Below are positions 24,185 to 36,083 of a stretch of DNA of 64,000 bases, in pieces. Where the stretch lies: positions 37,077,175 through 37,141,174 of the forward strand of contig CM047426.1 of NCBI GenBank assembly GCA_026168455.1. The letters are read 5' to 3'. Within the stretch, counting starts at the first letter, position 1, and each line of letters starts with the position of its first letter. The notes below the pieces were generated by a model. The model saw nothing but the letters and a program-made list of their open reading frames with translations. It was not told the origin of the DNA and ran no database searches. Source of the stretch: Theocolax elegans (Eukaryota > Arthropoda > Insecta > Hymenoptera > Cerocephalidae). The position numbers and the translations under genes were made by a program.

Positions 24185-27100
24185 GCTTCGACGATTGATG
24201 GACGTAGAAAAGGTGCTTGTCTATTCTGTCAAGAATATTTTATGGATCTATACCTGCTCGCAGAACTTAAAACAATTTCACTCAAGGTGACAACTGTCGA
24301 CATGCAGAAACCACCACCTGATTTTCGTACCAATTTCCAAGCGACTCCGCCACCGATTTTAATTGACAATGGCGATGCAATTTTGGAGAATGAAAAAATC
24401 GAACGACACATTATGAAAAATATACCTGGCGGTCACAATCTTTTTATTCAAGATAAAGATGTGGCAACTTTAGTCGAAAACCTTTTTAGTGTAAGTTGTA
24501 AATTAGTTTATTTTTAATGAACTATTATTTAAATAAACAAATTCTTAATTTATCATTCATATGAATGTGCCAACGATGGCTCGGTCGGTTAGAGCAGTGG
24601 ACTCTAGAGACTCAGTGGATTGATACAAGCACCACCGGGGAATGTATTTTTCAATAGATGCTTTCTTTACAAAGACATCGTATGTCAAATGAAACTGTAA
24701 AATTTGACCATTACTTATACGTTAAAAGTAAAAAATAAGATTAAGATACTAGTTGAATTACTAATTACTTTTTGGTAACATAAGTATATTTGAAAAATAA
24801 AAGTTATAAATATATATGAAAAATAATTAAAAAATTTTGGTATTTGTAGAAACTTAAGTTGCTGTTATTGAACGCAAAAGACAAGGACAAGGATCCAAAA
24901 TCATCATCGTTGATGGCTCATCTGCGTAAAATCGATGAACATCTGGGCCGTAAACGTACGCGTTTCTTAACCGGAGATACAATGTGTTGCTTCGACTGTG
25001 AACTTATGCCACGGCTTCAACACATTCGTGTCGCTGGCAAATACTTCGCGGACTTCGAAATTCCAGAAAGTATGGTACATTTGTGGCGGTACATGCATCA
25101 CATGTATAGGCTTGATGCTTTTCTGCAAAGCTGCCCTGCTGATCAGGATATTATCAATCACTACAAGCTCCAGCAGGTCACATTTTTCTTTCATATTCTC
25201 AACAAAGTTACCGCGCTAATATATTTATTTGGAATAGCCGAATAACACGAACTCGCGGTCTACTTTAGCTTTAGCATTTCAACAAAATTTAATTTAAGAT
25301 GGGATCGTAAACAAAAAATACATGAAATAGTAAAAGTGACAAATTTTTAGTACTCGAGTACCCATTGGATGGTGCCTAACAATTTTATTATCTTGGATAA
25401 AACTTTTTTTCACATAATTAATTAATATAACGTTAATTGTTCATAAAAATCTAGGATTTATCTTTAGGAATACGCCAAATTTCAGGTCACATTGGCCTTA
25501 TACTTATCTCTATAAATCGTTAGTTGTATCTTTGCAGTGGTACGCTTTCATGTATTTGGTATCCGTACGTACTTAGTGATATAAAAAAATTGAAAATGGT
25601 TTAGCATAGATTTTTGAGATATCTAACAGTCAAGTGTTGCATACAGTGGGATTATTACTCTCAAGACTACTCATATTTATCGAGAAACTTTAACCGACAC
25701 TCTGTAAAATTAATTCGAAATTAGAGAAATTCTTTGAGTAGAAATTTTTTATATGAATTTAGAGAATAAAAAATCAATGGAGTCTATTTATAGACAAAAT
25801 TACTTTTAACGCCAAACTTGTCCTAGACTGAAAAGGTTGGTGAATAGTCTTGTACCTTCAATAAAATTTATTAAAAAATATCAATGTTTAAGATAAAAGC
25901 TAAGGAATCGTTTCTTAATGTTTACTAAGTTATAATGGTACCGTTACCTTTTAATTATTTATTTATTTATAAGGATCTCAGTTAATCATTAATTTGTTAT
26001 GTATGCTATAGTCTACATTTTTTGTAAAGGACTATTAATCCGTAGATACAGTTTAATTAAATCAAAATAAATAAATAAAAAATAGTAATTATTCGAAGTA
26101 TACTATGTTTATTTAGTAACTTAAATTTATTTATATTTAAAATATACCTTATATTAAAAATATACCATGAATAAGTTTAATGTAACCAATGAAAGTTGCT
26201 GATGGGGTTTTTATACCCTTCTCATTCAATAGTGTTTTATAGTACTATTGACAGGTTATACTTCTATTTTATTAATAATAATTAATAATATCTGTCAAGG
26301 ATGGTGAGAAAGGTATAAAAACCTAACAGCAAGTTTCATTAGTTACATTAAAATTATTCATTCAATATGTTTAATGTAAATTAAATAAATTAATATTGTT
26401 AAATGAACATAGTATAAGGTAAAAGTACCAGTGCCGGAACGGTTTTTTTACTAGGTATATGAATTTTAATTATTTTTCGGCAAAATGAAAAGCTATACCA
26501 TTACTTTTTGTTCGCTTATGATAAATTAATATTTTCTTATTAATTCTATTTTTTTTTCTTATGTTGACTCTAATTATTAAATATGAACTAAAATTTTTTT
26601 GTACATCTTGGAATGTATTTAGTCTGTACCGTTTACGTTGCGCATTTAGTAATTATTCAATTTAAAAATAAAAAATCCTCAAAAATAAAACGTGAGCAAA
26701 ATCAGGAATATTCATTCAGTAATTTCTCTATTGTTAGTTTCGTGACAAATTCGAATAATCTCTCGTAACATAATGACGTAAGTAAAACTGACTATTTACG
26801 TAAAATAAAATACCCCTTTTATTGTAGAAGAAATATCTAATTTAAAAATAATAATGAGCGTACAAATAATATGCAGGGGATTTTGTGTAACTTTGAAACT
26901 ATATTCAGAAAAACTGGTATAATGTGTTTTATTCGAAATACTCGTCCTTTGCGGCGATCAATTATAAAGTCGAAACAATTTTTGTCTTTTCCCGAAGAAG
27001 AGATTTGTGGAGGGAAGATCACGCTTTAATACGAGTATATAAAAAATGGTCTGACGCGATTTAACAATGGCTATGTCATCTTTTGTATATTCTTGACAAT

Positions 27101-27228
27101 TTATTTGTATCTTCGATAAAATAATTATTTTGCTTTTATATTCACAGAGCATGAAGATGAAAAAACACGAGGAGCTGGAAACACCAACGTTCACTACGAG
27201 CATCCCAATCGAGGTAAATGACGACTAA
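24185..27228 (+). CDS. Clic: Chloride intracellular channel (CLIC), partial (first exon missing)
   Basis: CLIC proteins are GST-fold proteins that exist as soluble redox-active forms and associate with membranes; insect and nematode members (Clic, EXC-4) act in tubulogenesis and stress responses. Three exons are read: 24,185-24,490, 24,850-25,176 and 27,148-27,228 (stop TAA), all in phase 0, giving 237 residues. The first begins ASTIDGRRKGACLFCQEYFM, where CLFC lies at the glutathione-site position, followed by the thioredoxin-like fold (VTTVDMQKPPPDF, PPILIDNG, IERHIMKNIPGG). The second holds the all-helical domain (FLTGDTMCCFDCELMPRLQH, SCPADQDIINHYK). The last encodes MKMKKHEELETPTF and a short acidic tail. 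The N-terminal exon (expected to end ...IIK) lies further upstream and was not found. Intron 1 carries a damaged SINE and intron 2 a MITE. The family call is firm. Confidence 0.93.
24566..24690 (+). mobile_element. Damaged tRNA-derived SINE in CLIC intron
   Basis: It carries the same A-box region as the full copy (gatggctcggtcggttagag), then jumps directly to the SINE body (gattgatacaagcaccaccggggaatgtattttt, broken here only by point changes), ending near ttacaaagacatcgtatg. The segment with the B box is missing, so it should be transcriptionally dead. No clear target duplication was seen. Confidence 0.75.
26101..26414. mobile_element. MITE with TA duplication in CLIC intron 2
   Basis: The ends TACTATGTTTATTTA and TAAATGAACATAGTA are inverted, with TA at 26,099-26,100 and 26,415-26,416. 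The inner arms gtttttatacccttctcatt / gatggtgagaaaggtataaaaac pair as well. It has no ORF. The type is consistent with a Tc1/mariner-mobilised element. Confidence 0.75.
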
Positions 27229-30200
27229 AAAACTTGGGTAACATCCATTTGGTCTCTGCGCAACTACGCATAAGCAATGAACACCATCAGCCTACAAATT
27301 CGAAGAGAACTCTCAACTTCCCATTATTTGTCACTCGTAATATTGGCGCGTCGGTGCACGCACGCACACGGACGCGTGCACGCACGCACGCACGCACGCA
27401 CACGCACACACACACACACACACACAAAAACACACACACACACCCGCCCGCGCGCGCGGAGCTAGACAGATACACACAGAGACACGTACTCATTAATGCA
27501 TACATTGTCAAATTACAATCGCTCTTGTAAATTAATTTGTAATCGATTATACGCTATACACGATTATATAGACAGCGATCGGTACTGAAGTATATGGCAT
27601 TTTTTAACAAGAAAACATCATTGTAACTGTTCATCTTCTTATAGTTTCGCTGCACCGATTTACAGTTGCCTTTTTACAGTGTATATAATTTTGCATTACC
27701 CGTAGTTAACAACGAAACTTGAATGAGTGTGTAAGAGTGAGAACGTATGCGAAAGAAAGAAAGCGCAACGATGCACAATCGAATTTTTTTGGAGCTTCGT
27801 TTTTTAGTAGTAGCTACTTATACTAGTTTAGTGTTGGGTTAATTTTTTGAATATTTTAATTATGTTTATAATAATATTCTCGATTTCCTCAAAATCTAAT
27901 TTACGCAATTTTGTGTAATATTTTCAAAGTAAATTTAACTTGTTGCTGCACATATATCAAACATATTTTGTTAATGAAATATTAAAAATAACTTTGAGCA
28001 GTTAATAAATTTTAGTATGTGAATTATTTACGCAAAAGTAAAGCGCGATGTTCGAAGTCTTTCTTAAAAATTTCGAAAAAAATGCATTAACTAGTAAAGT
28101 TTTACATAATTACATGTATGTATCTAGGGAAAATCGGTGAACATCCTAATTATTTTTGACACTTGCGTGAGGAAAAGGAGGTGGCCTATATTAAATACAT
28201 TTTATTCTTCTAAAAGTACGTTCGTCGTTTCAATCAACGAATTTCATGAGCGGCATGCGGAAGACTTTCAGCTAATATCGCTCGGTATCTGTTCGTTTAT
28301 TTTAATCAAGTGCCAAATACGAAACAGATACCAAACGATCCTGATCTTCCTTCGATACTTATACAATTTATACTTAGGTATTTCACGAGCGAATGAAAAC
28401 TTATTGGACATAATTTTACAACTTCGAATATACAAAGAGCAGGGATGAAAATTTGATAGTAACTAAACGTTTGTACACTGCATTTTATACATCGACTTTG
28501 CTATAGTACCATAATTTTTGTACAACACGACGCATCTATTAATTAATATGCACATTTTCAACTGTGCGATTAATGTCTTCGTGCTGCTAAAATTACGTTC
28601 AATATGCGACATCGTAGTTTTCACAAATCCGACCAATGTATACTAGTACATAGGCGTGATACGCTTTATAGTTCGTCTGCAGGCGAGCTTGGAAAAAGAA
28701 GGTCGCCGTTATCGCATAAATTGCGACACGATCGCTTGCGTAACAGGCCGTTTTTTCATTGCAAAGAATAAGATGAAATGTGTTGATGCATTTTTGGCAT
28801 ATTATACAGTTTGGCATTTTTTTCAAACAAAAAAAGCTTATCAGCAACGCGAAATGCAGATTGCTTCTTGTATTATTATTAACATTAATATTTTAATTAT
28901 TGTATTATCGAATATTTGGTTTATACTCGTAAAAATTAATATACCAGTGTTTACAGTATTGTGTAGCTGTTATTATTAAATTTCCTTCACTAAACTCCTT
29001 GCACCATCAATAAATTAGTGTGTTATAGTTAGGTGTGTAAAATAGTAATTTAAAATTTGATATTAAAAAAAGAACCAATAATCAATCTAAACAAGAAACT
29101 ATAATTACTCACGATAAATAGGTTTAAGCATGTGTCGGTTGTAAAATCGTTAACATAAATTACAAATTTTGCGAGTCAGAAATTGAATTTAAAAGCATAT
29201 TTTTGAAAAATTGACTGTATATTAATATGAACGAAGGATCAGTAGTGTAGCTTACGTAATAAATTTGGCGGGCAACTAATAGTTTGTATTAAATGGCCCA
29301 GCGAAACTCGGGCCAAAATCAAGTAAACAGACAAGGAAGATAAAATTTCATTAAGGATTTCCGAGAACGTAGAAAAAGAAAATAGTGATTGCATAAGATA
29401 TAAAAATTGGCATCACCGCCGTATTTAAATCACGGGAATTGAAGAACCGCAACGTGTCTCCTGTCAAAACTAACAAATACCATCGATAAGAAGTGTAAAG
29501 TAAAAAGGAATATGGATAAATTTTAGAAAAACGATATAAAAAAAACCTTAGACAAGCAATTATATGTGCATCTACATACGCGATTATATGGTTTAAATAT
29601 AGTCTACTGAAATCGCCCCTCTCCGTGCAGACGCATGGAATTCGTATCTCATTCATAAAGCAAAAATCGTCGCTATACATGCACTTCTCGAGTCGTCGTC
29701 ATGTAACGTAATTTTACCCTAATTATAGGATTTCTATATTTAGTTAAATAAATGTACGACGTCGAATAAAAATCTAAAAAAATCGGCTTATAAGTACACG
29801 AGCTTGAATGATCCGCATGGTCGATCGAATATCCATCCGCAAAGAAGTTTCTTGGCGCGTGTACGCGAGGGCGACACCGAGCGTTAATACGAATATGACC
29901 GACGCAGTGCACTGTGCACAGCTGATCTAGTCGTATATGCCGTTGCCCGTTGCCCGATTGCCGTGTCCGTGCGTGTGCGTATACACACGCACACACACGC
30001 ACGCACATGCATATATAGGTATACGTGTCAATATCAACTATCGTTGAGTTTTAAATAACAAAAAATAACTATAGTTAAATCAAAATCCGGAGTTGTGAAT
30101 ATTTATATTGGTTCTTTATTTTTCCCTATTGACCGAGTTTTTCGAGTTTATCGTTTATTATATGTGTAATAATTACACGGACTATTCGATGGATGTTGTT

Positions 30201-30430
30201 CGGTAAGTCGAAATTTTCAATTTAACAGTGTTGCGCATTTTAAGTATCTTGCTTTTATAGTGGCTCTACTATCGAGGTTAAGTGAGGTTGTTTGTTTTTA
30301 GCGTACTCGATGCTGTTTGACGCTCGATACTCGATTAGATGGTTAGGAACGACGGTTGTTGGGAATGGGTGGGTTGTCTTTTCTAGGTTAGGATTATTTT
30401 AGAAAGGTTACACTTTGTTGAATTGAATTT
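27229..30430. other. CLIC 3' UTR/intergenic, CA microsatellites
   Basis: The region directly after the CLIC stop probably includes its 3' UTR. A (CA/CG)n microsatellite lies at about 27,355-27,443 and another at about 29,975-30,009; they explain His/Thr-Arg and Cys/Val-rich frames. The frames at 28,137-28,448, 28,656-28,979 and 29,351-30,008 have no domain, no conserved motif and no splice partners, and I do not call them genes. Confidence 0.5.
27355..27443. repeat. (CA)n / (CACG)n microsatellite
   Basis: An acgcacgcac block grading into a pure CA run, ending with a short CG-rich block (cccgcccgcgcgcgcgg). Confidence 0.9.
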
Positions 30431-30433
30431 TGT

Positions 30434-30643
30434 TTAAATTATTCGCACCAATTTATTTCGGATGACGCGTGTGTAGAGTTTTAACTCATCAAAAGCCCTA
30501 CCGATTTTTTCTCTTGGTTTTTTTCTACGCAATTCTGCTTTGTTATAGTTTATTTGCTCAATAGGATTATCTAAATAAAGCTCGTTTAATTTCAAGTTAT
30601 TATTTATTATTTGTAGACGTCCACTCGTATTAAATTTTTCCAT
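30434..30643 (-). CDS. Uncertain small ORF, Lys/Asn-rich
   Basis: A 69-codon minus-strand frame with start context cggcaATGG. The protein is hydrophilic, mixed charge (ELRRKKPREKIGRAFDELKL), could form a short helix and has no family I recognise. There are no flanking exons or element signature. Base composition is less AT-biased than the surroundings in its 3' half. It is listed only as a candidate; chance is the likeliest explanation. Confidence 0.15.
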   Translation of the reverse strand: MEKFNTSGRLQIINNNLKLNELYLDNPIEQINYNKAELRRKKPREKIGRAFDELKLYTRVIRNKLVRII

Positions 30644-32931
30644 TGCCGTTAGAATAGCTATACATTACGTTTGTAGAAACACGACCAATTTTTATTTTTG
30701 TTTTTCTCGCGATTGCTTTTAATGTAAATTTAAAAGGTATTATTATATTCTTAGTTATCGTTTTCTCTTAGAGCTTTTCGAATATCTTAACAAACAATAA
30801 TCCGTTGTTGATTTACGTACATGTTCATACATTTTACGGTCAAAAGTTATTCGTAATTTTCATTTATATATTTATTACGTTTTTATATTAGTATCTCAAT
30901 CTATAATTTTCATCTAAAAGTAACAATATTTATTCTAGTTTTGACAAAAATTATTGGCTATTAATATAGATCCAATCAATGTATATTCTTATACATGTTG
31001 TTTAACAAATGGTATTTTTATTGTTGATTTGTATAAAATACTTGAAGGTCGCACTCTCTTTCTATTTATCTCACAATATTTTGAGGTAATCTACTTACAG
31101 CAGTGTATAAATGTATGCGCAATCAATATATCAATATATATTAAATTAAGTAAGATGTCTAAATAACTCTGTGTAGCCTTCTCCAATCTCCAATGGTTTA
31201 TTTTATTTTTCATTTTCCATAAACCATAGTGTTAAACATGCTGCTATAAAAGAAGGTCGCACATTATTATTTATCATCTTATAGCTGTTAATTATAAATG
31301 TAATAATTCGTAGATGTAAAGTATCTTCATTACTCGTATAATTACTTGAAATTTCTGTGTAGTAATATTACTTTACCATTACATTGTTTCTACTTTATTT
31401 GACTCCAATAACTTAATATGAAATGTCAAACAGAATGTTAAATATTTTGCAATCCAACAGTTTCACGAACAACGCAGACCATGCAAACTGACGAAAAAAA
31501 AAATTCGTGAATACTAACATTTTAAATATTATACTTCTGAGGATAAATGGCGTAAGCAGTTATTATTTTGTTGAAAAAATAACTTCTAGTAGAATAAATA
31601 GTTACAAATGTATTTACAAAAATTCTTGTAACATTAAAAAAATTGTACATTCAAGTCAAAATGAAGGCAAGGCTGTTCAATACACAATATTTCAAGACTT
31701 GACTATTGACGAATGTCTTATTTTTTGTTCTAAAATAATTACTTGGGGTCCTCTTTTTTACCAAAACCAGATGACAAAGATGCGACAATTTTTCGAAAAA
31801 ACTGAGGCTATACGTAAATTTCAATAACTTATCGCATTAACCTTATACTATACTATATTATATTATTATCAATATTGTAGGTGCATACAACAAAAAAACT
31901 GATATTAATGAATTAATTTAAACTTTTATTTGCTCAAACGGTTCACAAATTAATAAATAGTATTTTTCTTTACATGGCAAAATTCGTAAAGAATATTAAT
32001 GTTATTAATGTGAGTAGCTAGATAGTAAACTCGGAATATATTTTGATTTATATGTATAAGGACGGGAGAGAAGGACGGGTGCGCAGCGCGCAGCCGCCAG
32101 CCCCCTACCTGTAAAAAAACAATTGTTCGTTCATTATCATAAATACTTTTTCGAGAAGAAGAAAGAGTTATGTATACAAGTAATTTCCTAATTTATGATA
32201 CTTATTACTGTGCATACTAGAGTCCGCAAAATAGCAATTTGCGTCCTCATATGAGGCTACAAAAGCGAATTTTGCGGCTATGATACCAACAAATCTTTTT
32301 GAACAAACAAAGTTGTAACTTTGCAACGTACGTGTTGCGAACGATATTTTTCGTTACAGTGAGTGAAAAATCGCATTTTAAAAAATGTAAAAAATACGTT
32401 AAAGCTATATTTTACGCTCACGTGTAACGAAAATATTTCTTATAAGTAGTGTTATTAAGTGGTAATTAATAGTTTCTTTATAAAACAAGTTTACAAAAGA
32501 ATATAGTTCTATAACCGGATATATGTTTCGTTGTCCAAAGTCCCAAGACACGCGCGGGTAATAGACCTACATTTTTTGTATATCAAAGATAAGTATAATC
32601 ATCAGTTTCAAATCAATCCGTTTCCCGGAAGATCTGAACTCTCTTCCTTAGGATACGATAGCAAGCAAGAATTTTATTATTATCCATTGTGTTGTTATCT
32701 TTTGTGTTTTCAACGTACTTACTGTAGTGTCTATATAGTGTATATATATAGCATATATCTCTTCATTAACCTCCAGAGGACCGGAAAACCGCCAATATAT
32801 CGATTCACTCTGTGATATGAACTTTGTATACCTATTGTTGATACATGATACTACATGTCACTAATATCGCCACTTTTTATAGTCCGGACGTTGAGGGGGG
32901 TTTAGTAGCCACTTTTCGTCCCCTCGGGAAC
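30644..32931. other. Non-coding intergenic DNA
   Basis: Mostly AT-rich. A small GC-rich patch lies at about 32,070-32,110 (gacgggtgcgcagcgcgcagccgcc). The 106-codon frame at 31,507-31,827 shows no domain. Confidence 0.45.
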
Positions 32932-32933
32932 TA

Positions 32934-33518
32934 AGGTAAAGTACCCAATACTTGGACAGATTTTACCAACTTTTTCTTTTAGAGGTTATATTTTAATATT
33001 ATTAACGAACAATGTCAAAATTTTTGTATGGAACTATTAGTACGCTGTATAATTAACTAATTTTTACAAAAACAAATAGATTCACAATTAAAATAGTATA
33101 CATAGTAATGTTTAAAAAGTTACGTACAAAATCGTAGTAGTTGGACACAACTTTTTGGGCGGAGTAGTACTTGGACGCTGATTGACCCAATACTTGGACA
33201 TTCAAATAACATGCATCCTCAGTTTAACTTGTGTCCAACTACTACCTTATGGGGATTAGAAAAGCACCTAAACTTGGACAGTCTTAAAGACAAAACATAA
33301 CCTCGAAAACTTTTATTGCGTATTACAATAAATTAAAGTCTGCAAGTAATTTTGATATAATTAGATGGTTTTTAATTAATTAATTAAATAAATAATTAAT
33401 TGAAACAAATAGATATTCTCGTTACATTTGTAGTCGTCTGTAATTATTATAAGTTACTAACCGTTGTCCAAGTTTCGGTCCAATTTTTCGTTTTGTCCAA
33501 GTATTGGGTACTTTACCT
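32934..33518. mobile_element. MITE with ACTTGGACA repeats, TA duplication
   Basis: The ends AGGTAAAGTACCCAATACTTGGACA and its inverse TGTCCAAGTATTGGGTACTTTACCT are perfect over their 25 bases (the two sequences are reverse complements). TA flanks at 32,932-32,933 and 33,519-33,520. The motif acttggaca or its complement tgtccaa recurs several times inside (for example at about 33,170, 33,193, 33,230 and 33,275), suggesting sub-terminal transposase-binding repeats. There is no coding capacity; it looks like a non-autonomous Tc1/mariner-type element. Confidence 0.8.
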
Positions 33519-33520
33519 TA

Positions 33521-36038
33521 TGTATTTCCAAGTTTTTTGGGTCGTAGAAACCGAATTTCGAGGGTACCAGGCCCAAAAATGGGCCCATTTTTAAATGTGC
33601 TTATATGTTTATATATATCTATATATATTTTGTTTATACGTTTACATTTTTTCTATTTTGTATGAATTAATATTAGTTAATTTATCACGTATATTTGCAA
33701 TCTTCTATGTAATAGTCTTATCTCCTTTTTTGAAATTCGATTAAGTATGTGTAAGCTGCAAGCTTATCAAAATCAGCGATTTGTAAAATCTTATCGTTAT
33801 AATAAGAAAACGTTAATTTAAAGTCAATCATATTTTAATATTGGTTATAATTAAAAATGCTATAATGATACGATGAATACCGTTGGCAATTGCTTCTCAA
33901 ACATAACTTTTACATTAACATTTTCATTTAAATAATAAACAAATATATAATTATGATTACTTTATCACCAATATTGATTTATTTATCCACGCGATAAATG
34001 TATATAAATACTTTTAAGGGGATGTCGGACCCAGAAAATGGTCATTATGTACTTTTTTTTATAAACAAATGAATAAATTTTTTAAAAAACGCCGAACGTC
34101 AAGCCCTTAGGCATGTTTTAAATAATATACCCAAATTTTTCCAGATTTTTAAATCCATAATTTGATTACGATGTTTGGGTTGAAAGATTATGCTTTTTTT
34201 GACTAATAATTACCGACCGAACATTATTTACTTAAGTATTATTTAAGTAATGTTTTTTCATTAAAAAATCAAAACGTCAAGCCCTTCCTTATGTTTTCAG
34301 CTATCCGTATGAATTTTTTCAGATTTTTAATGCAATATATTAGATATAATTTTTGGGTTAAAACGTGCAGATTCCTGTAATTTAGGTCAACGCCACAAAA
34401 ATTTTAAAAGTTTGATTATTTAATTCAATAGCTATACCTTCATTAGATAAAATAAAGTAAAAAATACTAAAATATATAGTATTACTAAGATACAACAAGA
34501 ATTTATGAATAAACGACTATAATTTATAAAAAAACTGTGCTATAAAGTAGAGTATAAAATACTAAAAATAATACCAATATTTTATACATATATTTATTGT
34601 AAATTTACTTATATTTTACCTTAAATTTTAATATTCAATTTAAGAAAACAATATTTAATTATCTTTATATATTACTTTATAATTGAAATTTTTAAATTCA
34701 ATTTCAACTATATTTAATAGAAAACTAAAATAAACAAATAAAGTTAAATTACTAAATTATAGTATATTTTTCTTTACAATATAGAATGGTATGCCATATA
34801 CAATTTTACTATGTAATATGGTAAAACGTACTACTACAATTTTTCTCGGTGAATGAATAAATATTTGTAATAATAACATTACATATGTGTATTTATTTAG
34901 ATTTAACATTATCATGTTTTATTTCTAATTTGAATATTTATCATGCGAAACAACATTTTAATATTTTATATAACAAATGAATAATAATTTTTATAATTTA
35001 AAAAAATAAATTTACTATGTAACATAATAATTTTTAATATATTGAATGTATGTTTCGCCTTTGCTACATGCATTATAGTAATTTTTGATAAGGTTATAAT
35101 AATTTTTCCTATAATATTTTAAAAACTTGATTTTTTGTACATTTTTTTGTTATTTTGACCGTTTTTCTTTATTTATCTTTGAAAATATTGTTCTAAGCGT
35201 AAAGTGTAAAATAGGAAAACGTTTTGTTATATTGAGACAAACATTTCGTTTGTATAGAATTTATATGTGCTACATAACCGTTTTAATCAAATAAAAATAA
35301 TGCCATAACTCAAGCTGTTTCTAATTATATTATCTAATTACATTATGACAAAGTAACCCGGCCTGTAAATCTGAAGAAAATCGGTGAAAAATTGACTGAT
35401 TAATCTTAGATACGTGATTACATACATACATTTTAGGGAGGGCCTTAAATGAGTTCTAATACGCATAAATTTCTTACAAAATTTCTTACAACCTAGTATA
35501 CAATCTAGTATATTTTGATGCGTTACACATTTTGCGATGATGCAAATATAAGACTCTCCCGTGTAGCGGTCGTGCCTAAAAAATGAATTACTCGTTTGAT
35601 AAGTGGAAAATGTGTAGCGATTAATTAACAAGTCTTGACATCCTCTTTCCTATATCTGTAGAACATCTAGTTCGCAAAAATCATTATACAAATTGTAAAT
35701 AGCCTGCGAAAGAGAATCTCTTGTAATACGAAAAAATAATATGATTGAAGAACCTCTGCACATAAAAATAGACTTAAGTATAATTAATTTGTAAAGGCGA
35801 TGAATGAAAGTAAGGTGTATTGACCATTTATCGTACCATTTATCGTACTAGTTCTCACACATATTCGATGCTGAACGATGGGAAAAAAAAAGAAAATTGA
35901 CATGGGTTAGTTTTTTTTACAAATTCGAATAGAACTTGTTAGATAGGCACAAGAGCAAATATTACCAAAATCTGATATTGATATGATTCAAGGAAACTTG
36001 AAAAATATACGTAAAAATTGGAAAACAGGTAGTTGCAG
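33521..36038. other. Non-coding DNA 5' of the TAB gene
   Basis: AT-rich. It contains an isolated element end (TTAAGGGGATGTCGG, about 34,018) followed by an imperfect direct duplication, and a MITE-like end tttttctcggtg at about 34,845. No gene is seen. The last few hundred bases should include upstream transcription-control sequence or a 5' UTR intron of the TAB gene. Confidence 0.45.
34085..34385. repeat. Imperfect direct repeat, ~185-bp period
   Basis: The string cgtcaagccctt recurs at about 34,099 and 34,279. Around each copy the order is the same (tatgtttt/catgtttt, then tttttcagatttttaa, then tttgggtt), so a diverged tandem duplication of a roughly 185-bp unit is present. It lies next to a TTAA-type element end and may be its interior. 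Confidence 0.55.
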
Positions 36039-36047
36039 CTAGGAAGG

Positions 36048-36083
36048 ATGGGGGACCACGATGGGGGAGTGCCACTGCTCTAA
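36048..36083 (+). promoter_or_regulatory. Upstream ORF overlapping the TAB start codon
   Basis: An 11-codon ORF (MGDHDGGVPLL) begins 13 nt before the main ATG, in another frame, and ends at TAA inside the first coding exon. If the exon really begins after the acceptor gttgcag at 36,038, ribosomes scanning from the cap would meet this ATG first, so it could lower or regulate translation of the main frame. The transcript 5' end is not known. Confidence 0.5.

Noticed and set aside
28137..28979. Frames of about 100 codons downstream of CLIC
   Set aside because: No domain, no splice partners and probably 3' UTR or intergenic.
31507..31827. 106-codon frame
   Set aside because: Contains ITWGPLFYQNQ but no recognisable family or neighbours; composition fits chance in AT-rich DNA.
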